Assembly: GCA_043228905.1 (NCBI GenBank)
Contig: JBHGNT010000001.1
Span: forward strand, 33,170,001-33,234,000
Reading direction: 5' to 3'
Length of the DNA stretch: 64,000 bases
Source of the DNA: Azolla caroliniana
Lineage: Eukaryota > Polypodiophyta
This document shows, piece by piece, positions 20,795-31,402 of this stretch. How positions within the stretch are numbered: the stretch's first letter is position 1; the number at the start of each line of letters is the position of its first letter. The notes beneath the pieces were generated by a model. That model was not told the DNA's origin, ran no database searches, and saw nothing but the letters and a program-made list of their open reading frames with translations. Both the position numbers and the translations under genes were made by a program.

Positions 20795-23680
20795 ATGGCT
20801 TCGATCGAGAGACAGTTCTCGAGAGAAGATTTCTCCACACGCCCTTCTGTGTTTATCAAAGTTCATCCTTCTACTCCTCCTCCTCACGGCTGCAAGGTGA
20901 TCTTTGAAACATCGTCACCATCTGTCTCCATTAAGCTTGAAGATAAAGTTAGTAGTGTTTCGAATTTGGTCCAATCGTGTGAAGAGAAAGAGAAGGAATT
21001 TCTGAAACCTAGAATGTTTCTAGATCGATTCAGTGTTTTGAACTTGATAAAGGTATGTGCGAAAGAGAAGAATTTATGGAAAATAAGAAGGATTCATGCC
21101 GATGTCCTCAATACACAGTTGATCACAAAAGATGTGCATGTTGTCACTTCCTTACTCAGTGCATATGCCAAATGTGGTGCATTGAAAGAAGCTCGAGAAC
21201 TGTTTGAATGTTTCCCAATGCGAAATGTGGTGACTTGGAATGCTCTCATAGCAGGATATACTCAACAGAAACTTGGTCACGAAGCCTTGAAATGCTTCAA
21301 ACAGATGCAAGAGGAAGGAATCTCACCCAATACGATCACATTGATATGTGCTATGAAAGCTTGTAGTGTTATTGGATCGATCAAGGTTGGTCGAGAGATT
21401 GAAGATCAAATCAGAAAGCAAGGTTTGTTGCAAACAGATATTGCTGTAGGCACTACTTTAGTAGACATGTATGCCAAATGTGGTTCTCTTGAGAAAGCAC
21501 AAGAGGTGTTTCATGAGCTTCCAATGCAGAATGTCATATCTTGGACTGCTCTCATATCTGGATATACCTTGTATGGCCATGGCAATGAAGCATTGAGGTG
21601 CTTTAGGCAAATGAAGGATGAGGGTGTTTCCCCCAATCCGGTAACTTATATTTGTGTTTTGAAAGCTTGTGGCATTGTAGGATCTCTTGAGATTGGGGAA
21701 GACATATATGCACAGGTCAAGAAGCAAGGGTTGTTACGAAAAGATGTTACACTTGGTACTGCATTGGTTGATATGTATGCTAAGTGTGGAATGCTTGAGA
21801 AAGCTCTAGAAGTATTCCAACAGCTTCGAGGTCGCAATGTTGCAACTTGGACTGCATTAATAGCTGGATATGTCCAGCATGGTCGCAGCCAAGATGCCCT
21901 GAAATGGTTTAGGCAGATGAAAGAGGAGGGTCTTTCCCCTGATTCAGTAACTTACATTTGTATTCTTAAAGCTTGTAGCAGTGTATCACTTGAGATCGGA
22001 GAAGACATAGATGCAGAAGTTAGAAAACAGGGGTTGTTACAGAAAGACATTGTTTTGGGTAATACACTGGTGGACATGTATGCCAAATGTGGTGCAATTG
22101 AAAAAGCTCGAGAAGTATTTGAACAACTTTCAAGTAAAGATGTTGTTTCTTGGAATGTACTGATATCTGGATATACTCAACATGGGCTTGGTAAAGAAGC
22201 ACTGGGATGCTTCAAGAAAATGAAAGAAGAGAGAGTCTCCCCAAGTGTGGTAACATATATTTGCCTTTTGAAAGCTTGTAGCATTGTGGGATCTCTCAAC
22301 ATTGGAGAAGACATACATGCAGAAGTCAAGGAGCAAGGGTTACTGCAAAGAGATATCGTACTTGGAACCACTTTGGTAGATATGTATGCAAAATGTGGGG
22401 CACTCGATGCTGCACGACAAGTATTTGAACAACTTCCAATGCAGAATGTTGCATCCTGGACCGCACTCATAACTGGATATGCTCAACATGGGCTTGGTCA
22501 TGAAGCTTTGAAATGCTTCAAACAGATGCAAATGGAGGGATTTCGCCCAGATGCAGTCACTTACATCTGCATTTTAAAAGCTTGTGGCATCATAGGTTCT
22601 CTTGAAATTGGAGAAGACATTGATGCTGAGGTGAGAAAACAAGGTTTACTGAACAAAGATATTTTGATTGGGAACTCATTAGTAGACATGTATGTCAAGT
22701 GTGGTGTGATTGAAAAAGCGGAAGAAATATTTGAACAGCTTCCGGTGCGGGATGTTGTATCATGGACTGCATTGATGGCAGGACATGCCCAATTAGGCAA
22801 AGCCAATGTGGTTTTGGACCTTTTCACAAAAATGAAGAAACAAGGAATTGCACCAAATCTGGTTAGTTTCCTTGTTTTGCTATCTGCATGCAGCCATGCA
22901 GGTCTGTTGGAAGAGGGAGAAATGTTGTTTAATGACATGTGTGATATTTACAGTCTCACTCCCATGCTGGAACACTATGCCTGTATGATTGATCTATTTG
23001 GGCGTGCGGGGCGCTTTGAGAAGGCTGAAGCTTTGCTTGACAAAGTTGCACCATCTGGCCGTCTTCCACTATTCTTGGCTATTTTGGGTGCTTGCCTCAA
23101 ATGGGTAAATGTAAAGCTTGGGCGATGGGCCTTTGAGCAATCATTACAGCTGGATGAGAAATGTACTTCAGCATATGTTTCCATGGAGAAAATATATGCA
23201 AAGGCTGGCATGCCAATAGAGGCAAATGAAATTGAATCTTGGAGGGTTAAAAACAAAGCATCAAATATCGCAGGATGTTGTTGGTGGACAGATTCTGATA
23301 GGAATGTGCATTCATTTGTCACGGATGATAGGAGTCCTCCTCAAGTTACAGATATCTTTCTGAAACTAGATATAATTCAGCAGAATCTATCAGAGAAGGG
23401 CTACTCTCCAGGTTTGCATTGGGTGTCACAAGCCATTTCAGATGACAAGAAGGAAAATGTATTATGTGGCCAAAGTGAGAAGCTGGCAATTGCATATGCC
23501 CTGGCTAATACATCAAATGGCACGCCAATACGTGTTACGAAGAACATGAAGGTATGTGGAGGCTGCCATTCTGCCATTTCCCTTATGTCAATGATAGAGA
23601 ATCGCAAGATTCAAGTGAATGATGCAAATCGTATACACATTTTTGAGGATGGTAGATGTATTTGTGAGGACCACTATTGA
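20795..23680 (+). CDS. PLS-DYW pentatricopeptide repeat protein, WW-type with altered deaminase motif
   Basis: A single exon encodes 961 residues from the ATG at 20795, which has a purine at -3 and G at +4. An in-frame ATG at 20750 in poor context would add 15 residues. Five near-identical units of about 101 residues carry VDMYAKCG or VDMYVKCG, after a related first unit with SAYAKCGALKEARELF. An E domain follows (HYACMIDLFGRAGRFEKAEALL, LGACLKWVNVKLGRWAFE), and then a full-length DYW domain. Its PG box reads NIAGCCWWTDS, the WW class known from seed-free plants. The usual HSE deaminase motif reads GQSEKLAIA: the zinc-binding His is Gln while the catalytic Glu remains. CGGCH and CIC are kept, and the last three residues are DHY. 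DYW domains deaminate C to U in organelle RNA; whether this one is active is doubtful. Target unknown. Confidence 0.9.
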   Translation: MASIERQFSREDFSTRPSVFIKVHPSTPPPHGCKVIFETSSPSVSIKLEDKVSSVSNLVQSCEEKEKEFLKPRMFLDRFSVLNLIKVCAKEKNLWKIRRIHADVLNTQLITKDVHVVTSLLSAYAKCGALKEARELFECFPMRNVVTWNALIAGYTQQKLGHEALKCFKQMQEEGISPNTITLICAMKACSVIGSIKVGREIEDQIRKQGLLQTDIAVGTTLVDMYAKCGSLEKAQEVFHELPMQNVISWTALISGYTLYGHGNEALRCFRQMKDEGVSPNPVTYICVLKACGIVGSLEIGEDIYAQVKKQGLLRKDVTLGTALVDMYAKCGMLEKALEVFQQLRGRNVATWTALIAGYVQHGRSQDALKWFRQMKEEGLSPDSVTYICILKACSSVSLEIGEDIDAEVRKQGLLQKDIVLGNTLVDMYAKCGAIEKAREVFEQLSSKDVVSWNVLISGYTQHGLGKEALGCFKKMKEERVSPSVVTYICLLKACSIVGSLNIGEDIHAEVKEQGLLQRDIVLGTTLVDMYAKCGALDAARQVFEQLPMQNVASWTALITGYAQHGLGHEALKCFKQMQMEGFRPDAVTYICILKACGIIGSLEIGEDIDAEVRKQGLLNKDILIGNSLVDMYVKCGVIEKAEEIFEQLPVRDVVSWTALMAGHAQLGKANVVLDLFTKMKKQGIAPNLVSFLVLLSACSHAGLLEEGEMLFNDMCDIYSLTPMLEHYACMIDLFGRAGRFEKAEALLDKVAPSGRLPLFLAILGACLKWVNVKLGRWAFEQSLQLDEKCTSAYVSMEKIYAKAGMPIEANEIESWRVKNKASNIAGCCWWTDSDRNVHSFVTDDRSPPQVTDIFLKLDIIQQNLSEKGYSPGLHWVSQAISDDKKENVLCGQSEKLAIAYALANTSNGTPIRVTKNMKVCGGCHSAISLMSMIENRKIQVNDANRIHIFEDGRCICEDHY

Positions 23681-24527
23681 TACAAAGCTTTCAAAGGAAT
23701 GTTGCCAAGCCCTTTTATATGGTTTTTCATGAACTTTTTAGGCTGGTTGCAGTTACAATTATTGGGAGAAACATTTCAATTGGATGTTGCAACACCTGGT
23801 TTTTGGTTCCTTGATCAATTTGCTGAGAATTAGACAGTTAATTAATTTGAACATTGTAAATGTATCTGCCTGATATTCTGCAGATTGACATCAAAGTATT
23901 TTGTCAACTATGATGCCACGGGTCATCTCATGAAGAACCCAAGTTCTGGTAAAGGGCACCCAACTACACATATCTTGACAAGAGAACTTTACCATTTGCT
24001 TATTTCTAGCTTTGCAGAAATATGACTGTCATGCAGTTTTGAGGGCGCAAAACTATCTTCATCTTCATTATAAGAGCCTGTATTTGCTTGGAAATTCAGT
24101 TGCTTTGGAGGCTGATCTGAGATGTTTTTCTAGACAGATGCTTTGGTTTACAATTTGGAGAAGCTAGTTCATATACTCTGGATGTTTCGTAATTACCCCT
24201 TATATAAAGGTATAATATGAAAGTATCTCATTATTATTCGATATTTTTCAAAATATTAATAAGTTGTGTACACTTTATTTCTAGCAGATATCCAAAGAGA
24301 GGATAATCTACACAAAATCACTTATCAGTAAAGTGTGAATGCTGGAAGGTTGGTTTGATGGTTTCTGCCCGATGCTTGAAAGTTGATTGTCAATAAGAAT
24401 TACACCATCATATATTGAATGGGAGACATAGATGGAACTTGGTTCATTGCATGGGACAACACTGTTCTTCCTTCCGACAAAAACCTTATGATGATTCAAT
24501 TGAATGATAGCTGAATCGCCAATAAGT
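23681..24527. other. 3' flank of the PPR-DYW gene
   Basis: Probably contains the 3' UTR of the PPR gene. No further gene is supported; short frames here have no recognisable features. Confidence 0.4.
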
Positions 24528-24995
24528 AAGCTTTGAAGAGTTTGGGCCGTTCACTTGCATTGGTAAATTCAAGAAGTGGGCCGTTTTTACTGAATCACTA
24601 GATTATCGAAGGAAAGAAAAGAAAACAGAAAAAGGTTAGAAAATGTTTGGAATATGATTACAGATTTGTAATGGGATTATGCACAGATATATCTCTTATC
24701 AGTAGCTGGTTATTTGCAATATGCAAACTCTTCAAACTCACTTGTGATGCAACTAGTAATTTGGTAGAGAAGAAAGTCTTGTCCCCGTCAATCGATATAT
24801 ATAGTTGTGGGACTCTCATTCAAAGGCATATTTTGGGTTTCATTTAACCTCTAGTATCTTTTAAATTCGTGTCAGAGGATGAAATCAAGTTTCCAAGTCA
24901 GTCACCAGAAACTTCACGTCTCCAGAAAACAGATTTGAAATTCCGTGGTACAAGAAAAGGGATGTGCATATATACATGAATAAACAGACATGTTT
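24528..24995 (-). pseudogene. Duplicated fragment of the CCR-like gene (exon 2 start plus intron 1)
   Basis: This stretch aligns, in the same orientation, with 28477-28812 of the intact reductase gene. Shared landmarks are gctttgaagagttt, ttcacttgca, ggtaaattca, then tttggaatatga, atgcacagat, and catatatacatg. The left part corresponds to the first codons of exon 2 and the rest to intron 1. Insertions, deletions and loss of the rest of the gene make it non-functional. Confidence 0.75.
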
Positions 24996-25800
24996 GTATA
25001 TGTATGCATGGATATCTTTATGCAATGTTTAGGTATAGGACACTGTCATGATGAGAAAGCTCAATGTTTAGTCTTAAAGACATCTTATAGAAATAAATAT
25101 ACATGTTAATGACAAAATCGGCCTATGAGACGAATCGTGACTACAACATTTTGAGCTCCAGGTTTCCTAACACTCCATGATCATGATCCTAATGCATGTG
25201 ATGGAACATTTTTTGAGATGATTAACAGGTATGGAGTGAATATCTAATATTTATGAGAGAAGTGGTGATTGAACTTCGTATCCAAGGTCTGTTGGTGTGG
25301 TAGTTTAACAAGTGGTCATGCAAATAAGACATAGGAGGCAATGGTATCCATGATCCAATGGTTGTAAGAGATGTGTTAGTTGATGATGATCCATGTTTTT
25401 CAAAACTTTAGAAAGAGCACAACCAAATTGCATGCATGGCAAACGAAACAAGATGTTTATCGTCACTTTGGCCATTGGAGAATCGCGTTGCAATCGTTAA
25501 GGACAAAGAGCTACTACCTGGTGTTGAATGTAACCAAACATTTTGGATAGGCTGGTTGAAGTTCACTAAAAGTTGTACATAAATCACGCCCCCTCTCTTG
25601 TATCTAATGTTTCTAACGTTGATTTGTATATCAAAGTTATACAGTTCCATTTGTAGTACCTTCATCACCATATAATCAACATTTTCCTAGTGTACTTTAT
25701 CTTTGTCGATATTGTGTATTCTCTTTCTCACACACGCGCGCACACACACACATCTTCCTTAGTCTATTATGTGCTATCTTCAATCGTAGTTTATCACAGA
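24996..25800. other. Spacer between reductase fragment and PPR pseudogene
   Basis: No gene can be supported. A CA/CG tract at 25729-25752 resembles the CA tract upstream of the intact PPR-DYW gene. Confidence 0.4.
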
Positions 25801-25814
25801 ATGTGTTACCATTT

Positions 25815-26400
25815 CTGCAGCGCATATGCAAATGTGGTACATTGAAAGAAACTCACAAAGTATTTGAATGTTCCTGAATGTGAAATGGAGTGACTTGGAA
25901 TGCTCTCATAGCAAGATATACAAAATAAAAACTTGGTGACAAAGGCTTCAAGTACTTAAAAAAAAATGCAAGAGGAAGGAATCTCATTCAATCCACACAC
26001 GTGTTTCTAATGCAAAACATCATAACTTGGACTACTCATATAGCTAGATATAGCTTATATGACCATGGCAATAAAACTTTGAGCTGCTTAGGCAAATGCA
26101 AGATGGGGGAGTTTCTCCCAATCCAGTAACATGAGATACAGTAGGGCCTCTTTGAGGTCGAGGAAGACCTATATGTACAGGTCAAGATGCGAGGGTTCTT
26201 GGAAAGCACTGATATTTGGAAATGCCCAAAATGGCCTTGGTAATGGATCATTGGAATGCTTAAAGAAAATGCAAGAAAAGAAAATCTCCTCAAGTTCAGA
26301 GACAACATATCTGCAATTTGGAATCTTGTAGCTTTATAGGATGTCTCAATATTGGAGAAGACATGGATGCAAAGTCATCGAGCAAGGGTCACAAATGATG
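25815..26400 (+). pseudogene. Decayed, internally deleted copy of the PPR-DYW gene
   Basis: The sequence follows segments of 20795-23680 in order: 25815-25995 matches about 21158-21332 (gcatatg..aaatgtggt..attgaaaga, acttggaatgctctcatagca, atgcaagaggaaggaatctca). 26010-26130 matches about 21520-21650, 26140-26195 matches about 21680-21730, and 26200-26390 matches about 22150-22345 (ttggagaagacat). The intervening segments are deleted, and frameshifts and stops are frequent. It is clearly a dead partial copy of the neighbouring gene. Confidence 0.85.
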
Positions 26401-26921
26401 ACATTAGCATTTAGAGAGTGTGTTTGAGGCAATGTTTCAAGTGTTATTGATATTATGTGCACGATACCCATCATGTAGAGCTGATGGTCAATAAGTGTGA
26501 TACAGTCTAAATATTTTGGTCAGAAAAACGTTTATGAAATAGCAAGAGTGGTTAGAACTCCATTTTTTATATCCAAGGAGTTGCATCCATCACACTCAAG
26601 CCTGCTGTCCTCATATATCAGAATTGAAAACGTTTCCACAGATTGTACCTTCTCATAACCAACATAAATTGTAATAATTATCAGTCAATATATCCATATG
26701 AGGTATCAGTGTTGCTTTAAAATTCATTGGCCTAAATTAACCCTCATTTTATCATTCTGCACTGCACTTCCATCAACCTCAAACAACAAAGCTCCACATT
26801 ATTATTGCTCCTTGTACAATACTAATTAGACATACATTGACCTCGATCAAGTGAAGTTTGAAGCCTTCTTATTTGTACAAAACTAAATTTGTTTCTTCCA
26901 TCATATAAGACACACATACGA
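26401..26921. other. 3' flank of CCR-like gene
   Basis: AT-rich; probably holds the 3' UTR of the minus-strand reductase next to position 26921. Nothing else recognised. Confidence 0.4.
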
Positions 26922-29900
26922 TTAGAGTTTCTGCTTAACCAGGTTCTGTTCAATCAAACTGTCCACGCATTCTTTTAGTGACTCTGCAATAGGTGTAAAT
27001 TCCATTCCCAAGCTCCTCAGCTTTTCTGTAGATACCTTGTATATTGGGGCACGAGGACCAGATTCATCTACACATCTGAGAAGCTCAAAAAAACAGAAAA
27101 ATTTCAGAAATGAAGGAAAGTCACAGGGGATATTATATATAATTACAAAACATTTACTTTGCAGATATTGCCAAATCAGGGTAGAGATTCTTGAGTATCT
27201 GAACAATGTCCTCATAATGTAATGTGCTCTCTACACACACATAACGTCCTGATGCAGATGCAGATTCATATGCCAGTATATGAGCTTTTGCAACATCTCT
27301 GACATCTACCCAACCCATCACAACGTTTGGATATGTGGCAGCGCCTGATAAGAACATAGAAACTTAATTATATAGGCCATCAACTCAAGTTCCACGTGCA
27401 TCAACATTCCATACATCACCTAAAAGTTACCATTTAGAATTTTTAAAATAGCCTCTGAACTTGTGTTCATGCTCTGCTGCAGAAGCCTTCCCACAACCAT
27501 TGCTGGATTAATTGTCACTAGATCCAATTCATGTTCCTTTGCAAACTTCCAAGCTTCTAGTTCGGCTAGTGTCTTTGATTGTTGGTACCACAGCTGAAAT
27601 AATGCAAAATATAGAACACTCATCATTCAACTTTTGTATAAGAAGCTCAATGAAATGAATCATAGAATCTAGGGTTTAACTGCTTACATTTCTTTCTCCA
27701 CAAAACTGTGGATCACTAAAAAAGCTCTCATCAACAATATCTTCCACTTTTCTGGAAGGTGCATACACAACAGCTGCTGTTGACGATGTTAAGACTATCC
27801 TTTTTACAGTCTTTGCTTTCGTACATGCATTTAGAACATTGAGAGTACCTTTCACAGCTGGACCAATCAGATCTCTCTATACAAAATAAAAGAAGGCTCA
27901 GCTTGTCTAACACCATTGTGTGCTAGATTTTAGTGGAAAATATCTTGATTTATTTACTTGATCTACAAATTATAATACTTGCGAAATAGCAGTCAAGTGT
28001 TTATAATACATTCAGAGATTTTAAGGTGTAGTGGATTGCAAACAATAAAGGATCACACATTTAAGAGAAACCATAGTGTAGTTGGACATGAAGTATGGAT
28101 TATCACTGCTCTCTTTACATGCAGTGGCCAAGGTCAAGTTCTATGGTGCCATACAAACTCTGAGCAATCCACGATTAAGTTTAACCGGAAAAAAGCATCC
28201 GCATAAAACTTACGTTTTCTTGTATTCCCACTAATAGAAACTAGAGGATCAGATTATGTGCATATAATTAAACATCCAAGAAACCCAAGGTGCATACAAC
28301 TTTAGTACAACTTAAAGCTACATATAATCATAATATTTTCTTATAAAATTAAGTAGCTGAAAAGGCATGGCAGATACCTGTGGGTCACTTGTATTGAAGA
28401 AAAAAGGTGATGCAGTATGAAAGACTCCATCACAACCATCTATGGCAGAATCAAAGGAACCATCTTCTAGTAAATCAGCTTTGAAGAGTTTGAGCCTTTC
28501 ACTTGCATATGGTAAATTCAATAAGTGCGCCGTTTTCACCAGATTATCTTAGGAAAGAAAAATAAAAATAAAAAACAGTTAAGAGAATATTTGGAATATG
28601 ACTACTGATTGGCAATGGAGCCATGCACAGATGTAAGTGTAATTTGGTAGAAGAGAGTGTACTCTTAATCAAAAGCCATATTAAAACTTTTTTAACATGT
28701 AGAATCTTTTAAACTATTGTCAAAAGATGGAATCATGTTTCCATGTCGGTCAGCAAAACAGGTTTAAGAATTTCAGGAAGAAAAAAGAAACGCACATATA
28801 TACATGCACACATACACATGTATGTATGTTGGATATTTTTATGCATGCATTTTATATGCATACACATGCACCTAATTGAACTGATAAATATCCACATCTA
28901 ATTACATATGCATAGTAGAAGTCATTCATTAATTCATCTGAAGGGGAAAAGAAACACATTTTTAATATATAATTGATGGACCATGTATTATATAACTCAG
29001 TAGAATATAATAGTATCTTTAATATGCTTATCTTTGTGTAGACACCTTGGGCTTTCTCATCATCATAGAGTCCAACATCTAAGCATTGCATCTATGGAGA
29101 GGCATAAAGAGAGTCATGAGTTGACAGAGACAACGGCGGATGAAGTTAGTAGACAATTTGAAGTTAGTAGAGAAATTGTCGGTGGAATAATAGGTAAAAT
29201 TTCACCTTTGTAAGCATCTTTCTTTTCTCAAATTTGCAGCCAATGTAAATAGAACGAAAAAGGAATATCAAAAATAAATAACCACAGTTAAAAATACATT
29301 CCCTTCTTTCTCCCAAAAATTCGAAAAACTCTAACAAAATTTAAAGGCTTTAGAAAATTCAAGGAACAAGAGGAATTTTTTTTTCAAAAAGTTCTGAGAG
29401 TTGGAGCGAGATTTTTTGCCTCGTGGGCCATTAATACTATATAGCTGAACTTACATAAACCAAGTTTGGTAAGATTTTCAAGTGACTATTTAGAGTTGGA
29501 TTTCTTAAATAACAAGTCCAGATGTTCCACTTTGTAGAATACAATTTCTTGCAAAGAGAGATTATGTAACTCTCATGTGAGCACACTTCACGTGTTCAAA
29601 AACAGTGAATTTTTACAGCCCTCAATCATTCAGGTCCTACATATTGTGGAGTTCTGATAGGGATCATACATTTATTCGAGTTTCTTTCTTGAAGGAGTAG
29701 TTATTCAATGAATCAAGAAACTCGACTTCCATGATAGACGAAGTGGGTAGAGCTTATACCTTCTTAATGCAAGCATGGTTCTGAATAAAAATGGAAGTTT
29801 TCACAGTAATGGGTGATGATTAAGCTAGATGGGAACAAATATAGTTGAGCCCTTCTAAGAAACGCGATCTCCCCCTACGCATTCACCCCTATCTCGAAGA

Positions 29901-30199
29901 TAGCCTTCTGTGATTCCCATCGTGTCTGATGGACGTTTCCCAATAGATCTTATATCCTTAAAGGACAAAAGGACAGGGGGAGATGAGGGAGACAACCAGA
30001 AACAAGGAAAGGAAGAACTAATCCTGCCAAGTGCTTATCCATTTTTTGGAAGGACGGGCAGAAGAAAAAAGGGGAAGATGGAAAGAAAACCTGGATCTCT
30101 GACAGAAGCTCGCACGGTGTATCCTTTCTCGAGGAGCTGCTTGACGATCCACGAAGCGATGAAGCCAGAGGCACCGGTCACGCACACAAGCTTTCCCAT
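26922..30199 (-). CDS. Cinnamoyl-CoA reductase-like / DFR-superfamily NAD(P)H reductase
   Basis: Six minus-strand exons join in frame: 30199-30091, 28547-28378, 27876-27688, 27593-27431, 27344-27158 and 27075-26922. They give 323 residues, a normal length for the family. The N-terminus carries the NAD(P)-binding loop [11 protein letters not shown] (from residue 7) and the RASVRDP segment. [13 protein letters not shown] holds the catalytic Ser, and Tyr159-x3-Lys163 in [10 protein letters not shown] is the SDR catalytic pair. [12 protein letters not shown] and the [15 protein letters not shown] block follow. The bona fide CCR signature NWYCYGK is absent, so the protein belongs with the broader CCR-like, alcohol or ketone reductase group (the same superfamily as dihydroflavonol and tetraketide-pyrone reductases). 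The substrate is not readable. Intron 1 is about 1.5 kb, and part of it plus exon 2 has been copied to 24528-24995. Confidence 0.88.
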
Positions 30200-30362
30200 A
30201 GCCGCCTCTTATCGTCGTCCCAGTCTTTCTGTCTGTCTGTCTATGAGTCTTCTGGTTCTGACGACAAAGATGAGCTTTTAATGCCTCACGTAACTTCCTT
30301 AAGACACTGTCTCTCTCTGTCTTCTCTTCATGGTTTCGCGATAAACATGGATTTTCATGGCA

Positions 30363-30426
30363 CTATATTTGGCTTGGCTTGGCTTGACTTGACTTGACTT
30401 GACTTGACTTGACTTGGACTTGGTAA
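30363..30426. repeat. (CTTGA)n / (CTTGG)n pentanucleotide tract, left part
   Basis: A run of CTTGG then CTTGA units stops at the left end of the inverted-repeat element (30427). The same pentanucleotide resumes to the right at 30990-31040, as though the element had been inserted into one tract. Confidence 0.8.
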
Positions 30427-30986
30427 CAATGGGCCCGGTTCGGTTCGGTTCGGTTTCTTGGCCTTCAAACCAAACCGTTTACGGAAATTTTAGAACCAAA
30501 CCAAATCATCTTTTTGAGATATTGATTATCATATATATTATGAATATATGTGAGAAAATCATCATAAATTTGGTCATCATACTTATCATAAATTTAGTTA
30601 TCACACTTATTATAAATTTGGTCATCATACCTGTCATAAATTTAGTCATCATACATATTATAATTTTGGTCATCATACTTATCATAAATTTGACATCAAA
30701 AGGACACTCTACTTATAATGTATATAAAATTTAATAAGTTAGAGCCTAGAGGTTTAAAATTAAACGTTAAAATTTAGCCTAGAGGTGAAAATTTAGGAAT
30801 ATTTTTTAACCTTTAAACCTTTAAACCAAACCACATAAACCTAAACCGTTAAACCATGAAATTCAAAACCAAACCGGATCATAACATTTGAAACCAAACC
30901 AAACGGTTTATTTATTTTTGAACCAATAAACCGTTAAGCCACGGTTTAACGGTTCAGTTCGGTTTGAGCTAAAACTGGGCCCATTG
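30427..30986. mobile_element. Non-autonomous DNA transposon (MITE-like) with inverted ends
   Basis: The left end starts caatgggcccggtt and the right end finishes aactgggcccattg, an inverted pair with one mismatch. Both ends are followed inward by GGTTCGGTT/AACCAAACC-type subterminal repeats, a style common in plant hAT-like miniature elements. The 560 bp element has no coding capacity and carries an AT-rich internal tandem repeat. No 8 bp target duplication is clear, because the flanks are themselves repetitive. Family assignment is inference. Confidence 0.65.
30553..30692. repeat. ~24 bp tandem repeat inside the MITE-like element
   Basis: Five or six units of the form gtcatcatacttatcataaattt follow one another with few changes. 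The apparent 106-residue frame over this area is a product of the repeat. Confidence 0.8.
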
Positions 30987-30989
30987 CTA

Positions 30990-31042
30990 TGACTTTGACT
31001 TGACTTGACTTTGACTTTGACTTGACTTGGCTTGACTTGACT
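30990..31042. repeat. (CTTGA)n tract, right part
   Basis: Units of CTTGA and CTTTGA continue the tract interrupted by the MITE-like element. Confidence 0.75.
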
Positions 31043-31057
31043 ATCTATCAAATTGTT

Positions 31058-31402
31058 GTGAGGACCCAAAAGATGACTCTTAACATTAACACTGAAGGAT
31101 GAGGAAATCTTTCCAACACAATATGCAATGGCCGGATGGGTGGCCCTCGAAATGAATTAATTATTGGTCCTACACTAGTTCCGCACAATTCCCTATATAT
31201 GTATGTTCCATTAACCACTGATTCAGTTTAAAAGGTCAGTTACCCACTTCTCACCTGGTTGCTAGGGCCCAAAAGATGATTCTTAACATAAACACTAGAG
31301 GATGAGGAAATCTTTCCAACGCATTACGCAATGGCTGGACGGGGGACCCCCGAAATGAATAAATTATTGGTCTCACACTAGTTTTGCACAAATTCCGCAC
31401 AA
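31058..31402. repeat. Imperfect tandem duplication, period ~203 bp
   Basis: A block beginning cccaaaagatga at 31065 recurs at 31268. Both copies continue with gatgaggaaatctttccaac, then caatggc, cgaaatgaat and a ttattggt segment. Copies differ by scattered substitutions and small indels. Non-coding. Confidence 0.8.

Noticed and set aside
21458-22938. Several minus-strand frames of 60-125 residues under the PPR-DYW gene
   Set aside because: They are antisense shadows of a highly repetitive coding sequence.
30553-30692. CRISPR-like regular repeats
   Set aside because: Units are directly adjacent with no unique spacers, and the host is a plant nucleus.
30414-30734. 106-residue Ile/Leu/Val-rich frame resembling a membrane protein
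   Set aside because: It lies inside the MITE-like element and mirrors its 24 bp tandem repeat.
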